Below, one piece after another: positions 1-6,747 of a DNA stretch of 16,702 nucleotides. The DNA comes from Planctomycetaceae bacterium UBA2671 (GTDB lineage: Bacteria; Planctomycetota; Planctomycetia; Planctomycetales; Planctomycetaceae): contig DEML01000096.1 in NCBI GenBank assembly GCA_002359185.1, positions 163,012 through 179,713 on the forward strand. The letters run 5' to 3'. How positions within the stretch are numbered: the first letter of the stretch is position 1; every line of letters starts with the position of its first letter. The notes below the pieces were generated by a model. That model was not told where the DNA came from and ran no database searches. It was given only the letters and a program-made list of their open reading frames with translations. Made by a program: the position numbers and the translations under genes.

Positions 1-33
1 TAGCGATAGTTGGAATACTACTGGACTTCAAAA

Positions 34-53
34 CTAACGCATCGGGTTAAGAT
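34..53. repeat. Diverged third copy of the window's inverted-repeat arm
   Basis: This 20-base stretch lies just downstream of the sigma factor stop. It matches 18 of 20 positions of the right arm of the inverted-repeat pair near the other end of the window (16617-16636), in the same orientation; the two differences are G-to-A changes inside the arm's GACGCGTC core. No matching opposite arm is visible, since the window begins 33 bases earlier. It is most likely a solitary or half-cut copy of a dispersed intergenic repeat family. Confidence 0.6.
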
Positions 54-66
54 TTATCATACAATT

Positions 67-924
67 TCAGTCACCCATTAAACCGCGGTTCAGGCGGTTG
101 AGGGCTTCCTGTTCGATTTGTCGAACGCGTTCACGAGTCAACCCGAGTGACTCACCAATCTGTTTGAGAGTCTTAGGCTCTTCATCATCGAGTCCAAAAC
201 GCATCCGCAAGATTGTCGATTGACGATCTTCCATTTCGTCCAGCATGCGGTAGACGTGCTTCAGATTGTCGTTATTGAGGAGTTCCGTCTCGGGGCCATC
301 CTCACGAGTATCGGCGACCATTTCACCGAGCGTCCAGCCATTTTCATCATCATCAGACTGCGGTGTTGTGTTATAAAGCTGAATCGCCTTCTTCACGATC
401 CCCAGTTTCTTTTTGGGAATTTCCAGTTCTTTGGCGACTTCTTCAGCAGTCGGAGTCCGGTTCAGTTCGTCCTGAAGTCGGGCAGTTGCCTTTCGCCATT
501 TGGATAGCAGCTCCACCATGTAAGCCGGAATACGAATGGTTTTTGCACAGTTCACAAGTGCCCGCTTGATCGATTGCTTAATCCAGTAACTGGCGTAGGT
601 ACTGAAGCGCGTATTCATATCGGGATCAAATCCCTCGACAGCTCGCAACAGCCCAAGGTTGCCTTCTTCAATCAAATCCTGTAGCGGCAAGCCTTTGCTT
701 GAATAGCCCCGAGCGATATTGACGACCAGCCGTAAGTTTGCTCGAACCATCCGATCACGCGCCTGAGCATCCCCCATGGCGATTCGCCGGGCTAGGTCTT
801 TTTCTTCATCGGCGCTCAGCAGCGACGTTTCATTAATTTCGCGCAGATAGGTTTCCAGAGGATTCTGCACAGAAGCTGAGAGACGACGGCGGCGGGTTCG
901 TGGTGTTGTGGTTGTATGAGTCAT
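67..924 (-). CDS. RNA polymerase sigma factor, sigma-70 RpoD/SigA-like (285 aa)
   Basis: Sigma factor that directs RNA polymerase core to promoters of the -35/-10 type. Domains in order: a short basic N-terminus (residues 1-18); region 1.2 (about 19-50, starting NPLETYLREI); region 2 (about 55-125) with the core-binding segment DLIEEGNLGLLRAVEGFD and the -10 recognition/melting segment TRFSTYASYWIKQSIKRAL; region 3 (about 130-200); region 4 (about 220-282) with the -35 helix-turn-helix TLKQIGESLGLTRERVRQIE. Region 1.1 and the non-conserved insert of long primary sigma factors are missing, so its size fits a compact SigA or a group 2 (RpoS-like) factor. Whether it is the housekeeping factor cannot be told from this window, as planctomycetes often carry several. 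ATG start at 922-924 has no clear Shine-Dalgarno. The next gene on this strand is about 400 bases upstream, so it is probably transcribed alone. Confidence 0.95.
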   Translation of the reverse strand: MTHTTTTPRTRRRRLSASVQNPLETYLREINETSLLSADEEKDLARRIAMGDAQARDRMVRANLRLVVNIARGYSSKGLPLQDLIEEGNLGLLRAVEGFDPDMNTRFSTYASYWIKQSIKRALVNCAKTIRIPAYMVELLSKWRKATARLQDELNRTPTAEEVAKELEIPKKKLGIVKKAIQLYNTTPQSDDDENGWTLGEMVADTREDGPETELLNNDNLKHVYRMLDEMEDRQSTILRMRFGLDDEEPKTLKQIGESLGLTRERVRQIEQEALNRLNRGLMGD

Positions 925-1329
925 ATTCAGGGGCTTTCATTTCACTGGAAATCGATCATCACGATTTCGGGGGGTGAGTCGTCCATGTTCGTCTGACCGC
1001 TATCCGGGAATCGTTTCTTTAAACGATCGGTCGACCGCGACTCTTGCGTCCTGCAATGCGTACTCGTAAATGATTTATCGTCGAGCGAACTTCAAACCTG
1101 CAGCAGTTGATGACGGGAAACCCCAATCGATGCCAAGCCTCAGGCAATCACAGCAATCGTACCAACCATTCATAATGTTCCGTTGCGGTGTAGCCACGAC
1201 AGACTTAGCGAAGTCGTCGATTAATCGTGTTCCCGCTTTGCACGCAATTCACCAAACCTGAGGAATGATCCGGTTGTGACAGCTCGGACAATCGCAGCAC
1301 TTATTGCAAATTCAAAAGCGATAGCCTGT
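925..1329. other. Gene-free stretch upstream of the sigma factor gene, with two small inverted repeats
   Basis: About 405 bases between the sigma factor start and the stop of the lipoprotein gene. No credible coding frame was found; a short open frame at 1070-1261 has no recognisable protein character. A 7-bp stem with a 4-base loop lies at 1010-1027 (arms ATCGTTT and AAACGAT), directly followed by a 10-bp palindrome at 1028-1037 (CGGTCGACCG). On the minus strand these fall about 85-115 bases before the sigma start, where a promoter or 5' leader would be. Neither has a T-tract, so they are not intrinsic terminators. Confidence 0.5.
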
Positions 1330-2223
1330 TTACTCTTCATACAGTGGCTGAATCTTCTTCATATCCGTCAAACGAATAGCCACCATATATCGACGACCTC
1401 TCTGGCCATTATTGTTGATGAAGAATTTCTCGGCGATTTGATCTTCCGAATGTTCATCAGCGGAAAGAATCAGCATTTCTCCGATATTCATGGTCACAGT
1501 AAAAGTCAGATCACGTAATTGTTCAATTTGCTGTCCGCCCTGATATTGAAACTGATTTCCATTGGCGACAGGTCGTAATTGCGATGTGCCATGATGGATT
1601 TCCGGAGTCAGATGCAATTTGATCCATCCATCCTGCAATCGCTCAACTTCGGCCTGCAGTACTCCGTGCGCATCAGTCAGAACAACGGGCTCTTTTGTTC
1701 CGGGCAATAAGACTTTCATTTCCGGCACAGGCATACTGGTTTGAATTGCGGTCGTTCCGCCAGAAGGGAGAAAAGTCTGTCGACCAATCATATCGGCATG
1801 ACGTGAAGTACCGGCAGAATCCGTAATTTCGTTTTTAAGACCGAGTAAACGCTGCAATGTTCGCGGTGGCGTTAAGCCGACAAGACCCACACGAAAACCA
1901 TGATTGCGTAATCGTGATCTTGTTTCCAGATCGACCGTGCCAACCTGATCAATTTCTTCCCATACAAATCGAGACAACAACGGATCTTCCGCATCCCGCT
2001 CAATATAAACAATATCGAGTTGAACAGTTTCCATCCCAGGTGTCAGTGGATTCAGTAACGACTTTCCTTGTTGAGGAGTTCCCTCGTAATCCGAAATCTG
2101 GCAACCTGCAGTGACACTCGTGAAAATAATCCCCAATAGCAGACACCAACAAATTCGCAGGGAAATTGCAAACTTAGCTGAAGACTGTATGTAATGAACA
2201 AGATGACGTGCAGAAGCAGTCAT
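1330..2223 (-). CDS. Secreted lipoprotein of unknown function (297 aa)
   Basis: Not recognised as a member of a characterised family. The N-terminus has a hydrophobic stretch (about residues 24-38) followed by a lipobox-like TAGC with Cys41, consistent with a lipid-anchored exported protein. After the anchor come a Pro/Gly-rich linker and a mixed alpha/beta-looking soluble region, including the segment METVQLDIVYIERD, a central region with many Gly-Leu and Pro residues, and strand-like hydrophobic alternation near the C-terminus (DLTFTVTMNIGEMLILSADE). No catalytic motif is visible. The start codon is ATG with an A/T-rich upstream stretch and no Shine-Dalgarno. It lies between two regulator genes on the same strand but is separated from both by more than 350 bases, so it is probably its own transcription unit. 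I infer a planctomycete-restricted envelope protein. Confidence 0.8.
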   Translation of the reverse strand: MTASARHLVHYIQSSAKFAISLRICWCLLLGIIFTSVTAGCQISDYEGTPQQGKSLLNPLTPGMETVQLDIVYIERDAEDPLLSRFVWEEIDQVGTVDLETRSRLRNHGFRVGLVGLTPPRTLQRLLGLKNEITDSAGTSRHADMIGRQTFLPSGGTTAIQTSMPVPEMKVLLPGTKEPVVLTDAHGVLQAEVERLQDGWIKLHLTPEIHHGTSQLRPVANGNQFQYQGGQQIEQLRDLTFTVTMNIGEMLILSADEHSEDQIAEKFFINNNGQRGRRYMVAIRLTDMKKIQPLYEE

Positions 2224-2581
2224 AAAGAAAAAGTCATTCGAGGATGTTTGTGATTAGGACGAATGTCCTTGAGTGGAGTTTACGAAGAGAGCTTTTAAAC
2301 GGTGTGAAAGGTGGATCTGCGGAACGCAGGATCTGAAGGACTGGAACTTTACGTCTGAACCGGAGATTGTGTCAACGAGAACTCATTTGTGATCTCTGGG
2401 CGAAAGAAATACAAAAAGCCACGTGATTTGCTGGTTACCAGCAAATCACGTGGCTTAAATGCTTCTATTACCCGTTATTCAATAAAATGAGTAATAATAA
2501 TATCTACTCGCATAATCCGAACCGTATTTAACCCAACATGAGTTAAATCAGTAATCAATTACGGTCTCTTGAAAGGTTACT
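2224..2581. other. Intergenic stretch holding the terminator of the DksA-like gene
   Basis: About 358 bases without a gene. It contains the strong minus-strand terminator (2416-2456, listed separately) and, closer to the DksA-like stop, a weak A/T-rich inverted repeat at 2526-2548 (7-bp arms ATTTAAC and GTTAAAT, 9-base loop). The part from 2224 to about 2410 should hold the promoter of the lipoprotein gene, but I could not assign convincing -35 and -10 boxes. Confidence 0.5.
2416..2456 (-). terminator. Intrinsic terminator of the DksA-like gene
   Basis: A perfect 19-bp inverted repeat (arms 2416-2434 and 2438-2456) with a 3-base loop. Read on the minus strand, the stem ends in GGCTT and continues as a T-rich run (TTTGTATTTC), the form expected of a Rho-independent terminator. 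On the plus strand it is followed by AAAT, so it works in one direction only. It sits about 125 bases past the stop of the DksA-like gene and separates that gene from the lipoprotein gene. Confidence 0.8.
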
Positions 2582-2938
2582 CTACACCATTGCCTGACGT
2601 TCGGCTTCCCGTTGAGCTTCAACGGAGTAGCGTGTCAAAGGCATTGCTTCGAGTCGGGCAATCGGGATCGGTTTGCCAGTGACTTCACAAATTCCATAGC
2701 TGTCTTCATGAAATTTCTTGAGAGCGTTCTCAATCTCAGAAAGCTCATCAGCTTCCATGGAGATCAAATGACTATTGAGATCGCTCATTTCATTATATTG
2801 AGCAATATCAGCTGCATCACCGATAGCCGAGTCGTTATTTGACTTCGAGTCATAATTCTTCCCGGAGCGACGTCGCAATTCATCTCTTCGGGATAACAAA
2901 CTGACTTTCAACTTCTGTAGGCGGTCTGAACGTGTCAC
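2582..2938 (-). CDS. DksA/TraR-family protein lacking the zinc-finger cysteines (118 aa)
   Basis: Small regulator of the DksA/TraR family, which enters the RNA polymerase secondary channel and alters initiation, often with ppGpp. Residues 5-75 form the expected charged helical hairpin. Its tip carries DAADIA (residues 41-46), an exact DxxDxA match to the acidic tip needed for DksA activity. The C-terminal domain keeps the family framework (YGICEVTGKPIPIARLEAMP, residues 81-100, then the segment around RYSVEAQ), but three of the four zinc ligand positions are replaced: C84, T87, S105, A108. It should therefore fold without zinc, as known for cysteine-poor DksA paralogues. The start is GTG at 2938; no strong Shine-Dalgarno is visible and the nearby upstream ATG is out of frame. 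At 118 residues it is shorter than E. coli DksA (151). A perfect hairpin terminator follows it. Confidence 0.88.
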   Translation of the reverse strand: MTRSDRLQKLKVSLLSRRDELRRRSGKNYDSKSNNDSAIGDAADIAQYNEMSDLNSHLISMEADELSEIENALKKFHEDSYGICEVTGKPIPIARLEAMPLTRYSVEAQREAERQAMV

Positions 2939-3278
2939 GGTTGTCGCTTTCTAAATGCATTCCTGTTATGCCTGTCAGACAAAACCTTGCTGACACAACC
3001 CGTCGCTTGGTTGATTGGCGATACCACTTCAGAATTGTATGATCAACAACCTTCAATACGATTGCAAGCGCACAGACTACTGTTCATTCGGTTCTACAAA
3101 AAAATGATCTCATGTCGCCGCCAAACCTTCTCAATAACCATATTCCTATAACCAAGAACACTTTACGGAAATTTAAACTGAATCCTTATTGAGTAAATTT
3201 CTGAAAATCTAAACCCAATATTTATCTAAGACACTTGGTACTGATACAAAAAAATCTGCAGAATTTGGAGTTAATCCC
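2939..3278. other. Intergenic stretch between divergent genes (DksA-like and first sulfatase)
   Basis: About 340 A/T-rich bases separating divergently transcribed genes, so it must hold promoters in both directions. A TTGAGT at 3189-3194 resembles a -35 box for the sulfatase, but no -10 box lies at normal spacing, so I do not assign a promoter. No coding frame, RNA gene or strong hairpin was seen. Confidence 0.5.
3266..3270 (+). promoter_or_regulatory. Ribosome binding site of the first sulfatase
   Basis: TGGAG lies 8 bases before the ATG at 3279. It is one of the clearer Shine-Dalgarno sequences in the window and supports this start even though the resulting signal peptide has an unusually long n-region. 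Confidence 0.6.
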
Positions 3279-4889
3279 ATGAATTCAAAGACTTTCCCTG
3301 CATACGGCACAAGAATTTCTAAGAAAAATTCATTAAGAAAAATTTTTATTCTGAATCGCGTAAGAATTTTTTCATTTTTGAGTATTTTCCTGCTCTGTTC
3401 TGTCAATGAACAGCGAATGCTGCTGGCTGATGAGAATCGTCCTAACATTCTATTAGCCATCAGTGACGATCAATCCTGGATTCACACATCAGCCTACGGA
3501 AGTCCTGCAATTCAAACTCCAGCCTTCGATCGTATTGCCCAATCGGGAGCATTATTTACCAATGCTTTCGGGGCATCGCCCGGCTGTAGTCCCTGTCGAG
3601 CTGCTCTATTGACGGGCCGCCATACCTGGCAAATTGAGGATGCGGGAACTCATGCCAGTTCATTTCCCTTGAAATATCCAGTCTTCCCAAGTCTGCTGGC
3701 TGATTCGGGTTACCACACCGGCTATACCGGAAAAGGCTGGGGGCCGGGTAATTACAAGATTTCCGGGAGAACCCAAAATCCGGCAGGCCCCAGTTATTCC
3801 AAGCACAAGCTCAAGCAGACACCAGCAGGGATCAGCAAGACGGACTACGCTGCCAACTTTGCTGATTTTCTGGAAGATCGCCATGAAAATCAGCCTTTTC
3901 TGTTCTGGTATGGCGGCCATGAACCTCATCGGTCTTATGAGAAAGGGCTGGGGGAAAAGAATGGAGCCGATCCTGAACAGGTGGAAGTCCCCAAATTTCT
4001 TCCCGATGATCCGGAAATTCGATCGGATATTCTCGATTACTATGCGGAAATCGAATGGTTTGATCAGCACCTTGCAAAAATGATGAAAACACTGGAAGAA
4101 AAGGGGGAACTGGAGAATACAGTGGTCATCGTCACCTCCGACAATGGAATGCCTTTCCCTCGAGCCAAGGCCAATTGCTATGAATATGGGATCCACATGC
4201 CTCTGGCCATCAGCTGGCCAAATCACATGCCCGGCGGGCGGCATATCGATGATCTGATTGGTTTTGTCGATATTTCCGCAACAATTCTGGACCTTGCCAA
4301 CGTCACCTATCCCACTGACAAGCCAGGACTGTCCGGGCGAAGTTTTCGCGATATTCTAATGAGCGACAAGTCTGGAATCTGCGATCCGTCACGAACGGCA
4401 GTCTTTTCGGCGCGTGAAAGACATTCCTCTTCGCGTTATAATAACTGGACCTATCCTCAACGTGCGATTCGCACTGCCGATTATTTACTGATTCACAATT
4501 TTCGACCGGAACGCTGGCCAGCCGGAGCTCCTCAGAAATATGAGACTGAAGACAAGCTCGGGCCTGAACATGGTGGCTATCACGATATCGATGCCTGTCC
4601 TTCGTTGACTTATCTTATTGAAAACCGAAACAATCCGGAGATAGCCCCCTTTTTTCACGCAGCTGTCGACAAACGTCCCGAATACGAACTGTTTAATATC
4701 AAGGTTGACCCTGCTTGTATGAAGAATCTGACAGGAAAGCCGGAATTCCAATCGATTCAGCAGGATTTGACCGTTAAGCTTAATAACTACCTCAAGGAAA
4801 CTGATGATCCTCGTGTACTGGATGGGGGTGAAATTTATGAATCTTATAAGCGATACAGTTCCATCCGAAAGTTTCCTGCCCCGGAATAG
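3279..4889 (+). CDS. Secreted sulfatase, N-sulfoglucosamine sulfohydrolase-like (536 aa)
   Basis: Type I sulfatase (alkaline phosphatase superfamily) that hydrolyses sulfate esters or sulfamates, probably on extracellular or periplasmic polysaccharide. A basic n-region of about 30 residues and a hydrophobic stretch (about 31-41) form a signal peptide with probable cleavage before DENRP (about residue 51). Calcium ligands D63 and D64 lie in ISDDQS. The formylglycine motif is CSPCR (C103 to R107), followed by AALLTGR. Other active-site elements are K152 in TGKGWGPG, H214 in GGHEPHR, and D288/N289 in TSDNGMPFPRAK. The SDNGxPFP block resembles human SGSH and related bacterial (S1_8-like) enzymes, and the usual GKWHLG is replaced by GKGWGPG. 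Activity needs a formylglycine-generating enzyme, not encoded here. Substrate is inferred; heparan-like N-sulfate or another sulfated glycan is possible. First gene of a three-gene plus-strand cluster; the next gene starts 28 bases after its stop. Confidence 0.93.
   Translation: MNSKTFPAYGTRISKKNSLRKIFILNRVRIFSFLSIFLLCSVNEQRMLLADENRPNILLAISDDQSWIHTSAYGSPAIQTPAFDRIAQSGALFTNAFGASPGCSPCRAALLTGRHTWQIEDAGTHASSFPLKYPVFPSLLADSGYHTGYTGKGWGPGNYKISGRTQNPAGPSYSKHKLKQTPAGISKTDYAANFADFLEDRHENQPFLFWYGGHEPHRSYEKGLGEKNGADPEQVEVPKFLPDDPEIRSDILDYYAEIEWFDQHLAKMMKTLEEKGELENTVVIVTSDNGMPFPRAKANCYEYGIHMPLAISWPNHMPGGRHIDDLIGFVDISATILDLANVTYPTDKPGLSGRSFRDILMSDKSGICDPSRTAVFSARERHSSSRYNNWTYPQRAIRTADYLLIHNFRPERWPAGAPQKYETEDKLGPEHGGYHDIDACPSLTYLIENRNNPEIAPFFHAAVDKRPEYELFNIKVDPACMKNLTGKPEFQSIQQDLTVKLNNYLKETDDPRVLDGGEIYESYKRYSSIRKFPAPE
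4824..4828 (+). promoter_or_regulatory. Possible Shine-Dalgarno for an alternative upstream start
   Basis: GGGGG lies 8 bases before an in-frame ATG at 4837, inside the 3' end of the first sulfatase. It would extend the next protein by 27 residues and overlap the sulfatase by 53 bases. The ATG at 4918 has a weaker Shine-Dalgarno but gives a cleaner signal peptide, so the choice is open. Confidence 0.35.
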
Positions 4890-4917
4890 TTTATTTGGCA
4901 TATGTTGGATTGGTTTC

Positions 4918-6645
4918 ATGAGCCTCCGGAAATCTTTTCTACTGCTTGGGCTGACCTTACTGATCAGTTTTTCTGGTCAGAATCAGCCAATTCAGGCTGC
5001 TGACGAAAATGAAATTGCCAATGCCATCAAGAAGGGAGTCGCATCGCTCAGAACCTTTCCCTTCAACAATAAGTTTGTGACTGGGCTGGTCACTTATACG
5101 TTAATTTCTTCAGGGGAATCGGCTGAGTCTCCTGAGGTGAGCCGGGGACTTGAAATCATTACGAACAAGTGTCGTCAAAATGAAAATCAGTATCAGCCGA
5201 CTCAACACCATTACTATGAAGCGACAATCGACATCATGGCTCTGCAGGCTGCTGATCCTGAGTTCTATGTCAGCGAAATCGAGATGATTGCTCAGTACAT
5301 TGTTGACGGGCAGGAAGAGCATGGTGGCTGGTATTACCCGAACCAGCCGAATAATCTTGGCGATACCAGTATCACTCAATATGCCTTGCTTGGGTTGTGG
5401 GCTGCTGACCGTGCGGGAGTTTTTATTCCAAACGATGTGTTTGAGCGAGCAGCCGCCTGGCATCTCTCAACTCAAGCTCAAAATGGAGGTTATACATATC
5501 ATCCCACAAATCAACCACCAAACCGAAGTCAAATTCGTGGCACAATGACTCTAGCCGGCTCGGGCTCTCTGGCTGTGATTCGTACAATTCTCTTTCAACG
5601 CCCGAATGCACCGACAACTGATCCAAATTCGAAAAATCCTCTCAATTTTTTAGAACGGGTCGCACCGTCCTCTGATATAAACCCGGCAAATCAGGTCCAG
5701 GGAGTCCCCAAAGCGATTCGCCCACAAATTGATAATTCTATCAAACTCTCTTATCAATGGATCGATCAGAACTATTACCAGGCTCCCCCAAACGTAACAG
5801 AAAACCATTTTTATTATTACTATTATGCACTCGAACGATCAGCGACGTTGAACGGATGGGAGAAGATTCAAAATCAGGACTGGTATGCTGATGGAGCTGA
5901 GATCCTGATCAACCGTCAAAGCCCAGGTGGCAACTGGATTGAATCTACCAGCTACCAGTCCAATGCTCCCAGCGGCACCTGTTTCTGCCTGCTCTTTTTG
6001 ATGCGAGCCACTCAAAAACTGATTCCACAACGAGCTCCCACCCCGGAAATTGGAGCGGGGATTCTGGCAGGTGGACGTGGACTGCCCGACGATCTTACCA
6101 AGGTCGAATTCAAAGATGGACAACTCAAAACCGAGGCGTCCAATCGTGGAGAGTTCAATCAACTGATGGCAGGACTCTCCTCAATTGAACTCCCGGAAAT
6201 TCCCGACGAAAAGCAACCCGAGTTGACAATCGATTTATCAGATCGCGAAGCCCTGATTGGGAATTTCAAACTCCTTAAGCAATTGTCAGCCAACCAGTCT
6301 CCTGAAGTTCGGCAGGTAGCCGCGTGGGCATTGGGGAAAAGTGATCAAATCGAGCAGGCTGATCTGCTGATTGAATTATTGAAAGATCCCGATTTGACCG
6401 TCGCCATCGAAGCCAGACTGGCGTTGTGCTGGATTGCAAGATTACCCAATGGACTCGGCCACGAACTCGATCCCACTGCCAAATATGCCGATGCCAATGT
6501 CCAGATTGACTTGAAACCGATCATTATAAAATGGCAAACCGCCGTTCACAAATCCTGGAAACAATGGTATCTGGAACAGCGACCCTACGAACTACGGGAC
6601 GATTTTGAAGACCCTGCTCAAATCAAATTTCAACGCAAAAATTAA
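4918..6645 (+). CDS. Secreted alpha-toroid (prenyltransferase/squalene-oxidase-repeat) and HEAT-like protein (575 aa)
   Basis: Residues 1-28 are a Sec signal peptide (SLRKSFLLLGLTLLISF, cleavage near IQAADE). Residues about 30-370 form helical repeats of the prenyltransferase/squalene-oxidase (alpha-toroid) type, marked by recurring glycine-aromatic turns: GGWYYPNQP (136-144), NGGYTYHP (189-196) and GGNWIES (337-343), each followed by a helix such as TSITQYALLGLWAADRAG. No DxDD motif of squalene-hopene cyclase is visible, and export argues against lipid cyclisation. A tyrosine run (HFYYYYYALER, 297-307) occurs in a repeat. Residues about 445-510 look like two HEAT/PBS-type repeats (SPEVRQVAAWALGK, then a second helix pair). 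Such exported proteins are common in planctomycetes and their function is unknown. Its place between two sulfatase genes suggests a role in glycan binding or processing, and polysaccharide lyases also use alpha/alpha toroids. The ATG at 4918 was chosen for the signal peptide; an ATG at 4837 is the alternative. Confidence 0.85.
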   Translation: MSLRKSFLLLGLTLLISFSGQNQPIQAADENEIANAIKKGVASLRTFPFNNKFVTGLVTYTLISSGESAESPEVSRGLEIITNKCRQNENQYQPTQHHYYEATIDIMALQAADPEFYVSEIEMIAQYIVDGQEEHGGWYYPNQPNNLGDTSITQYALLGLWAADRAGVFIPNDVFERAAAWHLSTQAQNGGYTYHPTNQPPNRSQIRGTMTLAGSGSLAVIRTILFQRPNAPTTDPNSKNPLNFLERVAPSSDINPANQVQGVPKAIRPQIDNSIKLSYQWIDQNYYQAPPNVTENHFYYYYYALERSATLNGWEKIQNQDWYADGAEILINRQSPGGNWIESTSYQSNAPSGTCFCLLFLMRATQKLIPQRAPTPEIGAGILAGGRGLPDDLTKVEFKDGQLKTEASNRGEFNQLMAGLSSIELPEIPDEKQPELTIDLSDREALIGNFKLLKQLSANQSPEVRQVAAWALGKSDQIEQADLLIELLKDPDLTVAIEARLALCWIARLPNGLGHELDPTAKYADANVQIDLKPIIIKWQTAVHKSWKQWYLEQRPYELRDDFEDPAQIKFQRKN

Positions 6646-6664
6646 TTCAATACGAACGGGTAAA

Positions 6665-6690
6665 TGAAAGATCCCTATAGGATCATTTCA
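6665..6690 (+). other. Intercistronic hairpin between the toroid gene and the second sulfatase
   Basis: Arms at 6665-6674 and 6680-6690 can pair over 10 bp with one bulged A and a 5-base loop (CTATA). No T-tract follows, so it is more likely an RNA processing or stability element than a full terminator. It lies in the 102-base gap, leaving room for a separate promoter for the second sulfatase. Confidence 0.35.
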
Positions 6691-6735
6691 AATTAGATTC
6701 CAATTCAGAAACATTGCGTATTTTTCTGAGTGAAC

Positions 6736-6740
6736 GAGGA
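6736..6740 (+). promoter_or_regulatory. Ribosome binding site of the second sulfatase
   Basis: GAGGA lies 7 bases before the ATG at 6748. This favours that ATG over the in-frame GTG at 6730, which has no Shine-Dalgarno and would add six polar residues ahead of the signal peptide. Confidence 0.7.
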
Positions 6741-6747
6741 TAACAGA

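Noticed and set aside
1070..1261. A 63-codon open frame in the gap upstream of the sigma factor gene
   Set aside because: No Shine-Dalgarno, no hydrophobic or domain pattern; length is within chance for this region.
3189..3223. TTGAGT and AATATT considered as a promoter for the first sulfatase
   Set aside because: The spacing is about 23 bases, too long for a sigma-70 promoter, and the -10 match is poor.
3660..4244. A 194-codon open frame antisense to the first sulfatase
   Set aside because: It overlaps the sulfatase active-site region, whose motifs prove the plus-strand frame; the antisense product has no recognisable features.
4918..6645. The toroid protein considered as a squalene-hopene cyclase for hopanoid synthesis
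   Set aside because: It has a signal peptide, no visible DxDD catalytic motif, and HEAT-like repeats at the C-terminus.
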